Shown here piece by piece: positions 9,359-17,354 of a stretch of DNA of 64,000 nucleotides. Numbering within the stretch: position 1 is the first letter of the stretch; each line of letters starts with the position of its first letter. The DNA comes from Halorubrum sp. CSM-61 (GTDB taxonomy: Archaea > Halobacteriota > Halobacteria > Halobacteriales > Haloferacaceae): assembly GCF_003781945.1 (NCBI RefSeq), contig NZ_RJJW01000002.1, positions 186,015-250,014 on the forward strand, in the 5' to 3' direction. The translations under genes and the position numbers were made by a program. A model generated the notes under the pieces. That model did no database searches and was not told the origin of the DNA. It worked only from the letters and a program-made list of their open reading frames with translations.

Positions 9359-9432
9359 CGGAAACGACTCCACCGGCAGGAACCAAAAAGGTGCGGAACC
9401 TGTCTCGCGAGCGGGCGGCTCGAGAGCCGAGA

Positions 9433-10512
9433 CTACAGCAGGTCGTCGATCTCGTCGTTCTGGAACGCGTCGGCTGGATCGGCCTGTTCCTCCGGCTCGT
9501 CCCGGACCGCCTGCCGCGCGCGTTCGAGGAACTCCTCGACGCGGCGCGAGCGCTCGACGCCGCCGAGGAGGACGAGGGCGGCCACCCGGTCGGAGTCGAG
9601 CGGGAAGTCGCCGCCGCGCACCTGCATCGACCCGGTCTCCTCTTGGAGCCACTTGCGCGCCTTCTCCGCGCCCTTCCGAGAGATCCGGTCGGGGTCGCCC
9701 GCGATGGCGACGAGGGCCGCGTCCGCCTCGGTCGCGTTCGGGAGCGACATCCCGGTCATCACCGCGCTCCGGACCGCGCTCATCACGGTCGTGACGTTCT
9801 CCTCGGGGTCCTCGGCGGCGGGCGCGGAGGAGAACCCGACCGCGGCCATGCCGCCGGCGCGGAGCGTGTTGATCACCTCGCTCGTGTCGACGACCGACTC
9901 CGCGACGCCCTCGACGGATTCGCCCGCCGCGAGCAGGAGCCCGACCCGCTTGGCCATCGAGGCGTTGATCGCCGCGTAGCCGCCCTCGACCGACTCGCCC
10001 GAGGAGCGCCACGCGTCGTTGTCGAGCAGGATCGTCGCGTCGGCCTCGCGAACGAGCGTCTTCAGCGAGCGTCCGGCGTTCACCTGGTACATCGCCCCCT
10101 CGTCGCGGCCGGGGAGGACCCCGAGCGCGTACACGGGCACGTCGTACACGCGGCTCAGCTCGCGGACGAGGATCGGCGCGCCGCCGGAGCCGGTGCCGCC
10201 GCCGAGCCCCGCGACCACGAAGATCGCCTCCGCGTCGGCGGTCACCTTCGGCGCGAGCGCGTCCAGCACCTCGACGGCGTCTTCTTCCATCACTTCGGCG
10301 CCGAGCTCGTTGTCGCCGCCGACGCCGTGTCCGTTCACCCGGGACTGCCCGACGAGGACCGTGTCGAGCGGGAGGGGTTCTAAGTCCGCCGACGCGGTGT
10401 TCACCGCGAGCGCGTCGAGCACCGCACCGTAGCCGGCGTCGGCGTCGAACTCGGCGAGCGCGGTCGTGAGCTTCCCGCCCGCCTGTCCGACGCCGAGGAG
10501 GACCGCTTTCAT
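9433..10512 (-). CDS. cetZ: CetZ-family tubulin-like GTPase
   Basis: This is 359 residues from ATG at 10512. It has the FtsZ/tubulin GTPase fold: [15 protein letters not shown] (T1) and the tubulin signature [12 protein letters not shown] (T4, about residues 100-111). [17 protein letters not shown] marks the T5 region, ILLDNDAW T6 and a T7-like stretch follows near [10 protein letters not shown]. The haloarchaeal CetZ group controls cell shape and motility-linked rod formation. The tail is short and acidic (QNDEIDDLL), as in CetZ proteins. It is somewhat shorter than the well-studied CetZ1/CetZ2, so a paralogue is possible. It is divergent from the pilus-like locus with only 76 nt between starts. 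Confidence 0.92.
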   Translation of the reverse strand: MKAVLLGVGQAGGKLTTALAEFDADAGYGAVLDALAVNTASADLEPLPLDTVLVGQSRVNGHGVGGDNELGAEVMEEDAVEVLDALAPKVTADAEAIFVVAGLGGGTGSGGAPILVRELSRVYDVPVYALGVLPGRDEGAMYQVNAGRSLKTLVREADATILLDNDAWRSSGESVEGGYAAINASMAKRVGLLLAAGESVEGVAESVVDTSEVINTLRAGGMAAVGFSSAPAAEDPEENVTTVMSAVRSAVMTGMSLPNATEADAALVAIAGDPDRISRKGAEKARKWLQEETGSMQVRGGDFPLDSDRVAALVLLGGVERSRRVEEFLERARQAVRDEPEEQADPADAFQNDEIDDLL

Positions 10513-10588
10513 GATCGTAAGGTAACCGATCGCGCGGTAATACCTTTTCCCCCGAGGTTTAAGTGCGGAACCGCGGCCAGTCGGCCGC

Positions 10589-11347
10589 GTGACCGACGAC
10601 ACTCGCGACCGCGACCGACCGTTCGCCGACGGCGGGGAGACGGCGGAGACGACGAGCGACGGGCGTACCGGCCACTCTTCCTCCTTCGGCCGAGCCGATC
10701 GCACGCCGGCCGGAACCGCCGACTCCACGCGATCGACGGCGCAGCGTCCGACAGACTCCGACCCGAGTGGAGCTCCGGGTGAGGACTCGAACGCCGTTCC
10801 GAACGCCGGATCGAACGGTGACCGGCTCGAAGAGCGGCTCCGCGCGGTCGAACGCGCGCTCACCGGGACCGACGACGCCGTCGCCGACCTCGGCGACGAG
10901 GCGACCGCGAGCGCGGAGCGGGAGGAGCTGTCGACGCGGCTCGGCGACCTCGAGGCGCGCGTCGAGGAGCTGGAGGCGGCAACGCAGGCGATCAGGGGGT
11001 ACGTCGGATCGATCCGGTCAGTGAATCAAGCGGTCGAGCGCCGTGCCGACCTCGCGCTCGCGAAGGCCAGCGAGAACGGCGACGCCGGTGTAAACGGCGG
11101 AACGAACGCGAGGGACGGCAGGGCCGCGGGCGAAGTCGCGATCGACGACGCGACCGCGGACGACGCGCTCGACGGCGGCGTGCCGAGCGAGGCCGACCTC
11201 GACGCCGCCGTTCCGACGGATCGGCGGCGAGGAAACGAACGGAGATCGGCGGCCGAACCCGCGGTCGATCGCCCCGAGACGGACGGCGAGAGCGCGGGCG
11301 ACTCGTGGCGCTCCGGCGCCCTGGATCGGCTCCGTGACTCGCTGTAA
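10589..11347 (+). CDS. DUF7310-like coiled-coil protein
   Basis: This is 252 residues from a GTG, with TTTAAG about 28 nt upstream (10558-10564). A long disordered acidic N-terminus (about 1-75) is followed by a predicted coiled coil. That region includes LEERLRAVERALTGTDD and LSTRLGDLEARVEELEAATQAI with clear heptads (about 78-145). Another disordered tail ends in a short amphipathic SWRSGALDRLRDSL. It is soluble with no signal peptide. It opens the plus-strand pilus/Tad-like locus, so it may be a cytoplasmic adaptor for that machine. The DUF name is from memory. Confidence 0.75.
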   Translation: MTDDTRDRDRPFADGGETAETTSDGRTGHSSSFGRADRTPAGTADSTRSTAQRPTDSDPSGAPGEDSNAVPNAGSNGDRLEERLRAVERALTGTDDAVADLGDEATASAEREELSTRLGDLEARVEELEAATQAIRGYVGSIRSVNQAVERRADLALAKASENGDAGVNGGTNARDGRAAGEVAIDDATADDALDGGVPSEADLDAAVPTDRRRGNERRSAAEPAVDRPETDGESAGDSWRSGALDRLRDSL

Positions 11348-11365
11348 CCGACTTCGCGGCGCGAG

Positions 11366-11839
11366 GTGGGAGCCGTGATCCGCGTCGTCCTCACGGTCCT
11401 CGTCGCCGTCGCGCTCCTCGCGGTATCGATGCCGGCGCTGGAGGACTCCCGGACCGGGACGACTGACGAGCGGCTCGGTACCGAATCGGACCGCGTCGAG
11501 CGGGCGATCGGCGGGCTCGCCGCCGGGTCGATGAGCGTCTCGGATCCGTCGCTCGCCGCGCGAACGACGGTGACGGTCCGCGCTCCGAGCGGCGTCACGG
11601 CCGCGCGGGTCGACCGACTCGCGCTCGTCGAGACGGAGCGACCGGAGAGCGAGCCCGTCCCGGCGCTCCGCTATCGGATCGACGGCGGGCGCGAGCGAAC
11701 CGCCTCGATCGCCCCCGAGGTGACGACCGCGACCGTCGAGATCGTCGACGGGCCGATCGAGCTCCGGACGCGCGGTGAGAGCCGTCTGGAGCTCCGCCTC
11801 GTCGACGGCCCGATCGTCGAGATCGCGCGGATCGGGTGA
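11366..11839 (+). CDS. DUF7311-like single-TM exported protein
   Basis: This is 157 residues from GTG 11366; GTG 11375 is an equally plausible start (154 residues). Residues about 4-22 (VIRVVLTVLVAVALLAVSM) form one hydrophobic segment followed by PALEDSR, giving an anchored protein with an extracellular domain. The C-terminal half is beta-rich with repeats of the type GPIELRTRGESRLELRLVDGPIVEI. It lies between the coiled-coil protein and the secretion ATPase, 18 nt after the former. It is probably a minor component of the secretion/pilus system; there is no enzymatic motif. Confidence 0.72.
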   Translation: MGAVIRVVLTVLVAVALLAVSMPALEDSRTGTTDERLGTESDRVERAIGGLAAGSMSVSDPSLAARTTVTVRAPSGVTAARVDRLALVETERPESEPVPALRYRIDGGRERTASIAPEVTTATVEIVDGPIELRTRGESRLELRLVDGPIVEIARIG

Positions 11840-11842
11840 GGG

Positions 11843-11850
11843 TTTATAAG
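11843..11850 (+). promoter_or_regulatory. TATA box of the secretion ATPase gene
   Basis: TTTATAAG lies 22-30 nt before ATG 11873 and immediately follows the stop codon of the preceding gene. The ATPase/TadC part of the locus therefore has its own leaderless promoter. Confidence 0.65.
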
Positions 11851-11872
11851 TGATACCGCGGCCACGCTCGCC

Positions 11873-13822
11873 ATGAGCTTCGATCTCCCCTCGATGTCGT
11901 CGCTCGGGAGCGACGACGCGCCTCTGCACGCGCTCCCGTGGGTCGACGACGAGGCGGACGACTGTCGGTGCGAACCGTCGTTCAGGGAGCCGGTTGGCAC
12001 CGGCGTCGACGACCGAGTCGTGCTCGCGGTCGACGCCGGCGACTGCCCCGGACGCGGCGATCTCGCCGCGAGTCCCGCCTGTCTCGCGACGGTCGTGGAG
12101 GCGCTGACGGAGCGCGACGCCGACGTGGTCCGGACCCGCCACGCCGGGCGGGAGCGGACCTACGCCGGGCGGGCGGCGGCGTGTCTGATCGCCGCCGGAC
12201 GGTTCCGCGAACGGATCGAGTTCCACGAGACGCGGCTCGCCGATCGCGTGACCCGGGAGCCGATCGCGGCGGCGCGGGAGGCGAGCGGCCGCGAGGGACC
12301 GCCGAAGCGGATCGCCGCGGAGACCGGACTGGCCGAGACGGTCGCGGACGCGGAGGAAGTCGGCGAGGTGTTGCGGGCGCACGCCGGGCCGACGATCGCG
12401 GCCACGCGCGTCGCGTCGGCGCCGCCGCCGGACGCGGCGCTCGTCGATCGGTGGGAGGTCGACACGGGCGCGACCGTGCGGCTGTACGAGGGGGCGGGAC
12501 CGCTGCGGACGTACCACCTCACGCCCCCCTCGGCGCGGCTCGACGACGAGGCCGTCGAGCGACTCGCCGCCGCGAAGGACCGGCTGCTCGACGACCCGAC
12601 CGGCGGCGACAGGGCTCCGGGGCGAGCGGTGCGGTCGGTGGCGGCGGCCGGCGACCCAGTCTCGACGCTGGGCGACGTGCTCCGTCGACACACCCGCGGG
12701 TACGGCGCGTTCGAACACGTGTTCGCCGACGACCGCGTGAGCGACGCGACGCTGTCGGCGCCCGTCGCGGAGAATCCCCTTCGGGTCGTCGTCGACGGGG
12801 AGCGCTGCCGGACCAACGTCAGGCTCCCGCCCGAGGGCGCGGCGACGCTCGCGTCCCGCCTCCGGCGGACGAGCGGACGGGGGTTCTCCCGCGCGAGCCC
12901 GACGCTCGACGCCACGATCGAGGCCGAAGCCGGGCGCGTCCGGGTCGCGGCGACGACGGACCCCGCCAGCGACGGCCTCTCCTTTACGTTCCGGCGTGGC
13001 GATCCGGACGCGTGGACCCTCGCGCGGCTCGTGAACGTCGAGACGGTCACGCCGGCGGCCGCGGGCCTCCTCTCCGTGGCGGTGGAGCGTGGCGTGACCG
13101 GGCTCGTCGCCGGCGGCCGCGGCGCGGGAAAGACGACCGCGCTCGGGTCGCTCCTCTGGGAGCTACCGGCCGAGACGCGCTCGATCCTGATCGAGGACAC
13201 GCCGGAGCTGCCGGCCGAAGCGGTGACCGCGGCCGGACGCGACGTCCAGCGGCTCCGCGTGGGCGACGGCGCGGAGCCGTCGCCGAGCGAGGCGGTGCGG
13301 ACCGCGCTTCGACTCGGCGGCGGCGCGATCGTCGTCGGCGAGGTCCGCGGCGAGGAGGCGGCGGCGCTGTACGAGGCGATGCGTGTCGGCGCGGCCGGCG
13401 AGGCGGTCCTCGGGACGATCCACGGCGAGACGCCCGAGGCGGTCCGCGAGCGGGTCGTCAGCGATCTCGGCGTTTCCCCGTCCTCGTTCGCCGCGACCGA
13501 CCTGATCGTCGTGCTTGACGACCATCGCGTCGAGACGATCGCCGAGGTCGTCGGCCACGACGGCGAGGCCTCGTTCGAGCCGCTGTTCGAGCGGACCGGA
13601 ACGGGGCTGGTCCCCACCGGACGGATCGACCGCGGAGAGAGTCGACTCGTCGAGTCGCTCACGGAGACCGGCGAGTCGTACGCCTCCGTCCGCAGTGCCA
13701 TCGACCGACGGGGGAAACGGATCGGGGAGGCGGCGAGAACCGGACGGACAGCGCCGGAGCGCTACGTCGACCGTGACGATCCCAGCCGACGGAACGACGG
13801 CTTCGGCGGTGGCGAGCGATGA
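11873..13822 (+). CDS. Type II/IV secretion or archaeal pilus assembly ATPase (PilB/VirB11-like)
   Basis: This 649-residue protein belongs to the VirB11/PilT/PilB superfamily. An N-terminal region of about 260 residues precedes the secretion domain. Walker A is GGRGAGKTTAL (about 418-428), the Asp box is SILIEDTPELP and Walker B is GGAIVVGEVRGEEA. The His box is LGTIHGETPEAV. The enzyme would form a hexameric ring energising assembly of type IV pilus-like filaments. The N-terminus contains CRCEP and lacks an obvious zinc module. The gene overlaps the TadC-like gene by 4 nt (ATGA), a conserved pairing in archaea. It is unlike ArlI in context because no arl genes are nearby. Confidence 0.92.
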   Translation: MSFDLPSMSSLGSDDAPLHALPWVDDEADDCRCEPSFREPVGTGVDDRVVLAVDAGDCPGRGDLAASPACLATVVEALTERDADVVRTRHAGRERTYAGRAAACLIAAGRFRERIEFHETRLADRVTREPIAAAREASGREGPPKRIAAETGLAETVADAEEVGEVLRAHAGPTIAATRVASAPPPDAALVDRWEVDTGATVRLYEGAGPLRTYHLTPPSARLDDEAVERLAAAKDRLLDDPTGGDRAPGRAVRSVAAAGDPVSTLGDVLRRHTRGYGAFEHVFADDRVSDATLSAPVAENPLRVVVDGERCRTNVRLPPEGAATLASRLRRTSGRGFSRASPTLDATIEAEAGRVRVAATTDPASDGLSFTFRRGDPDAWTLARLVNVETVTPAAAGLLSVAVERGVTGLVAGGRGAGKTTALGSLLWELPAETRSILIEDTPELPAEAVTAAGRDVQRLRVGDGAEPSPSEAVRTALRLGGGAIVVGEVRGEEAAALYEAMRVGAAGEAVLGTIHGETPEAVRERVVSDLGVSPSSFAATDLIVVLDDHRVETIAEVVGHDGEASFEPLFERTGTGLVPTGRIDRGESRLVESLTETGESYASVRSAIDRRGKRIGEAARTGRTAPERYVDRDDPSRRNDGFGGGER

Positions 13823-15642
13823 CCGGTCCGAATGGCGATTTCGACGGAACGCCGGGACGGGGTGCGGTGGACGGCGACGAGGGATCGGCGGAGCTTCGCC
13901 GCGCAGTCGCGTTCCTCCGGTGGGACGCCACGAGCGCGCGGGTGATCGAAGCGGGGTACCGGGCCGGCGTGGGAGTCGGCCTCGCCTGCGCCGTCGTCGT
14001 CGCGTTCGTCTCCGGGCCCGTCCCGGGCCTGCTGTTCGGGCTCGCGGGGGGACTGGGAGCCACGCACGCCGTGCATCGCGGACCGGTGTGGCTCGCCTCG
14101 CTCCGCCGGACCAGGGCCCTCGGGGCCGCGCCCGGGCTCGTCGGACGGCTCGTGTTGCGGATGCGGTTGGACCCGTCGACGGAGCGCGCCGTCCGGTTCG
14201 CCGCACGGACCGGCGACGGACCGCTCGCAGACGGCCTCGCGCGGCGCGAGCGAGCGAACGCCGACGGACCGACCAGCGGGCTCCGGGAGTTCGCCCGCGA
14301 GTGGCAGCCGTGGTTCCCGGCGATCGACCGGGCTGCGGCGCTCGTCCGGACGGCGGCGTCCGCCCCGTCGGAGCGTCGGGGACGGTGTCTGGACCGTGCG
14401 CTCGACGCGACGATCGCCGGAACGACCGATCGCCTCGCTACCTTCGTCGGCGAGGTCCGCGGCCCGGTCTCGGCGCTGTACGCGTTCGGCGTGCTGCTCC
14501 CGCTCGCGCTCATCGCCCTCCTCCCGGCGGCCGCCGCGGCGGGCGTCCCGATCGGTTCCGGCGTCGTCGCGGCGCTGTACCTCGGCGTGCTCCCGATGGG
14601 ACTGCTCGCGGCGGCGGCGTGGCTGCTCTCCCGTCGCCCGGTCGCGTTCGCGCCGCCGAGCATCGACGGGGACCATCCGGACGTTCCGGAGAGACGGATT
14701 CACGCCGCTGCCGCTGGGGTGGGGACCGGAGCCGTCGCCGCCGCCGTCGCGGCGCGGTTCGTCGCCGGGTGGACCGCACCGGTCGCGGGGGTCGGCGTCG
14801 GTGCCGGCGTCGCGCTGTTCGTCGCCGTCCGACACCGCAGGGCGGTGCTGTCGGACGTCCGCGCCGTCGAGCGCACCCTCCCGGACGCGATGACGGTGAT
14901 CGGCGGCGACGTGGCCGAGGGCGTCGCCGTCGAGACCGCGATCGCGAACGCGGGCGAGCGGATCGACGGCGCCACCGGCGAGCTGTTCGAACTCGCGGGG
15001 CGACGGAGCGACACGCTCCGCGTCGGCGTCCGAGAGGCGTTCCTCGGCCGCGGCGGTCCGGCGGTTCCGGTGCCGTCGCCGCGGGTGCGGGGCGCTGTCG
15101 CGCTGCTCGCCGTCGCCGCTCGGGAGGGGCGACCGGCGGGCGACGTACTGCTCGAGCTCGCCGACCAGCTGGAGGACCTCCGCGAGCTCGAGAGCGACGC
15201 GCGGCGACAGCTCGCGACCGTAACGGGGACGCTGACGAACACGGCGGCGGTGTTCGCGCCGCTCGTCGGCGGGGCGACGGTCGCGCTCGCCACCGGCATC
15301 GACGCGGTCGACGCCGGAGGGCTCGGTGCCGGGGCGACCGCCGGAGCGGACGCGCTCGGCGTCGGCGGTGCCGGCGGCACCGGCGCTTCCGGCAGCGGAG
15401 GGGTCGGAACGGCCGGCGAACCGTCCGCGGGATCGAACGGAGGCGGCGCGCTCTCGGTTCCGGTGCTCGGACGGATCGTTGGCACGTACGTGCTGCTCCT
15501 CGCGGCGCTGCTCACCGCGCTGGCGACCGGCCTTGAACGCGGATTCGACCGGACCCTCGTCGCTTATCGGATCGGGATCGCGCTCCCGACCGCGACCGCG
15601 ACGTATCTCGTCGCGTTCCTTGGGGCCGGACTACTGCTGTAG
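13819..15642 (+). CDS. TadC/PilC-like polytopic membrane protein of the pilus locus
   Basis: The 607-residue membrane protein overlaps the ATPase stop by ATGA. It has two T2SSF-like halves. The first is a soluble helical part and then hydrophobic segments near residues 48-75 and 215-275. The second has RTLPDAMTVIGGDVAEGVAVE and further helices near the C-terminus (about 550-607). A Gly/Ala-rich low-complexity stretch (about 500-545) separates the last cytoplasmic domain from the final helices. Proteins of this type form the membrane platform on which the PilB-like ATPase acts. No pilin peptidase gene is in the window. Confidence 0.88.
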   Translation: MTGPNGDFDGTPGRGAVDGDEGSAELRRAVAFLRWDATSARVIEAGYRAGVGVGLACAVVVAFVSGPVPGLLFGLAGGLGATHAVHRGPVWLASLRRTRALGAAPGLVGRLVLRMRLDPSTERAVRFAARTGDGPLADGLARRERANADGPTSGLREFAREWQPWFPAIDRAAALVRTAASAPSERRGRCLDRALDATIAGTTDRLATFVGEVRGPVSALYAFGVLLPLALIALLPAAAAAGVPIGSGVVAALYLGVLPMGLLAAAAWLLSRRPVAFAPPSIDGDHPDVPERRIHAAAAGVGTGAVAAAVAARFVAGWTAPVAGVGVGAGVALFVAVRHRRAVLSDVRAVERTLPDAMTVIGGDVAEGVAVETAIANAGERIDGATGELFELAGRRSDTLRVGVREAFLGRGGPAVPVPSPRVRGAVALLAVAAREGRPAGDVLLELADQLEDLRELESDARRQLATVTGTLTNTAAVFAPLVGGATVALATGIDAVDAGGLGAGATAGADALGVGGAGGTGASGSGGVGTAGEPSAGSNGGGALSVPVLGRIVGTYVLLLAALLTALATGLERGFDRTLVAYRIGIALPTATATYLVAFLGAGLLL

Positions 15643-15680
15643 CGAAGTGGGTGACCCTCCGAACGGCTCCCGGAGCGATC

Positions 15681-15690
15681 CTTTAAGTAC
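15681..15690 (+). promoter_or_regulatory. Internal TATA box before the surface-protein genes
   Basis: CTTTAAGTAC lies 22-31 nt before GTG 15712, the spacing of leaderless promoters here. The four downstream surface-protein genes can therefore be transcribed separately from the ATPase/TadC pair. Confidence 0.5.
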
Positions 15691-15711
15691 GAAGCCGCGG
15701 CCAGCCGCCCC

Positions 15712-16200
15712 GTGTTCGAGACCCACCTCGACGCCACGTACGCGTGGCTTGGCCTGGCGCTGGTGAGCGTCGCGACCGTCGGCGTCGCCGCCGCGCTCCC
15801 GGCCTCCCCGCCGCCGGACGCGAGCGGCGTCGCGCACACGATCGACTCGGTCGCCGACGGCGAGCATCCCGCGACGGCGGAGCACGGACTCGCCGCGGAC
15901 CGAATCCGCCTCACCGAGCGCGCCGTCGCGCTGGAAGGCGGCGGCGGAACCGCGCGGGCAGCGCTCCGCGCGCCGCGGATAACTCCCGTCCCGGCGGGCC
16001 GACACGGAACCACCGAGGCCGACGGGCTCCACCGCGTACTCGGCGGGGTTCCACCGGACGCCGCGTTCGACGATCCCGAGGCGTTCGCGGCGGCCGCCGA
16101 GCGCGCCCGGGCGAGGGACCACGAGTGGCGTCCGGCGCCGGATCGGCTGACGGTGAGACGCGTTCACTACGGAGGGACACATGTCACGCTCGTCGGGTGA
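15712..16200 (+). CDS. DUF7283-like single-TM surface protein
   Basis: This is 162 residues from a GTG. One N-terminal hydrophobic helix, AWLGLALVSVATVGVAAAL (about 10-29), is followed by an extracellular domain. There is no cleavable Sec site. The first TM-bearing product after the TadC-like protein is where haloarchaeal genomes usually place DUF7283, the basis for this name. It overlaps the next gene by 20 nt, indicating tight coupling. Likely a minor pilin-like or tip-complex protein; not demonstrated. Confidence 0.7.
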   Translation: MFETHLDATYAWLGLALVSVATVGVAAALPASPPPDASGVAHTIDSVADGEHPATAEHGLAADRIRLTERAVALEGGGGTARAALRAPRITPVPAGRHGTTEADGLHRVLGGVPPDAAFDDPEAFAAAAERARARDHEWRPAPDRLTVRRVHYGGTHVTLVG

Positions 16201-16621
16201 GGGGTTCCTCCGCTGGGAACGGACCGAGGGTCGCGCCGCGGTCGAGCCGATCGCCGCGCTGGTCGCCGTGCTCGTCGTCGGCACGGCGCTCGGACTGTAC
16301 GCCGTCGCGCTCGACGACGCGGCGCCGGAGCGGGAGCGGCCGACCGCCGAAGCCACGCTCGATCGGATCGAGCCGGCGGTGACGACCGGCGGCGTCGTGA
16401 AGCCGGAACGGTTGCGTGGCGTCGGTGAGTTCCGATACGCCGCGACCGTCGCGATCGAGGCCGACGGCGAGACGTGGACGGTCCAGTCCGGCGACGAGGC
16501 CCCGGCGGCGGAGATCGCTCGGAACACGGACGGGATTGCGGTCGCCGAGCGACCGGTAACGGTTAAGATCGGACCGGGGCGGAACGTCCGCGGAACGCTT
16601 CGAGCAGTGGTGTTCCGATGA
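16181..16621 (+). CDS. Pilin-like surface protein (DUF7284/7285 group)
   Basis: This is 146 residues. The N-terminus has a charged leader ending TEGRAAVEPIAALVAVLVVG. A short basic segment followed by an uninterrupted hydrophobic stretch with Glu near its start (AVEPIAA) resembles class III prepilins and TadE-like pseudopilins. A beta-rich ectodomain follows. It starts inside the preceding gene and its stop overlaps the next start (ATGA), so all four surface genes are probably made in fixed ratio. A prepilin peptidase site before AAVEP is possible but not certain. Confidence 0.72.
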   Translation: MSRSSGEGFLRWERTEGRAAVEPIAALVAVLVVGTALGLYAVALDDAAPERERPTAEATLDRIEPAVTTGGVVKPERLRGVGEFRYAATVAIEADGETWTVQSGDEAPAAEIARNTDGIAVAERPVTVKIGPGRNVRGTLRAVVFR

Positions 16622-17352
16622 CGAGTACCGTGCTCGACGTGACGGTGCTGCTCCTCTGCGTCTCCGCGAGCGTCGTCGCGCTCGGCGCGGCCGAGGGCGA
16701 CCGCGGGACTGCGGGGCCGGAAGCCAGCGAGGTCGCCGATCTGATCGCGACGGAGACGGTGACGGTGACGTACGCGTCGAACGAGGCGCCGAACGGGACC
16801 CGGACGGTTCACGCGACGCGTGCCGAGCTGCTGGCGGCGGTGGTGGCCGGAGGCGGAGGAGACGGTGAGGAACCCGCAGCGAGAGGATCGTTCGAATCAG
16901 AATCCCTGTCGGCCGTCGAGCGTGGGACCGGACCACGGACGCGGATCGACGTTGAGGTGGAGATGCAGGAACCGAGGCGGGACGCGAACGAGAGCGTCGG
17001 GGGAGCGGAGGAATCCCCGTCGGACGCCGCGACTGGAGCGCCGCGCCGGAATTCGAACGAGTCCGCGCTGCCGGCCGGGCCCGGTGGATGGGACTTCGGT
17101 TCGGACGGAATCGATCGAGACCCGACCGGAGCGGCCGGGACGGGCGTTCCGTGGCGTATCGATCGGAAGGAAGACGGTGACGGGAGCTCCGAAGCGGAGG
17201 GACCGGTGACCGGCTCCGAACCTCCGGAGCCGATCGCGGTCGGGAGAGAGCCGCCGCGGGACGCCGACGTCACGGTCGCCGTGATCACGCATCCGGTACC
17301 GAACGACGGGGACTCGATCGGTCGGGTTAGGATCGTGATCAGGAGGTGGTGA
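16618..17352 (+). CDS. Single-TM surface protein with low-complexity ectodomain (DUF7284/7285 group)
   Basis: The 244-residue protein starts MTSTVLDVTVLLLCVSASVVAL, an N-terminal hydrophobic anchor with very few preceding residues. A small folded part follows (about 30-80) and then a long acidic Ser/Gly/Glu/Pro-rich linker (about 85-205). It ends in a beta segment, VTVAVITHPVPNDGDSIGRVRIVIRRW. The overlap with both neighbours (ATGA upstream, GTGA-type downstream) places it firmly in the pilus-like operon. Function unknown. Confidence 0.72.
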   Translation: MTSTVLDVTVLLLCVSASVVALGAAEGDRGTAGPEASEVADLIATETVTVTYASNEAPNGTRTVHATRAELLAAVVAGGGGDGEEPAARGSFESESLSAVERGTGPRTRIDVEVEMQEPRRDANESVGGAEESPSDAATGAPRRNSNESALPAGPGGWDFGSDGIDRDPTGAAGTGVPWRIDRKEDGDGSSEAEGPVTGSEPPEPIAVGREPPRDADVTVAVITHPVPNDGDSIGRVRIVIRRW

Positions 17353-17354
17353 GC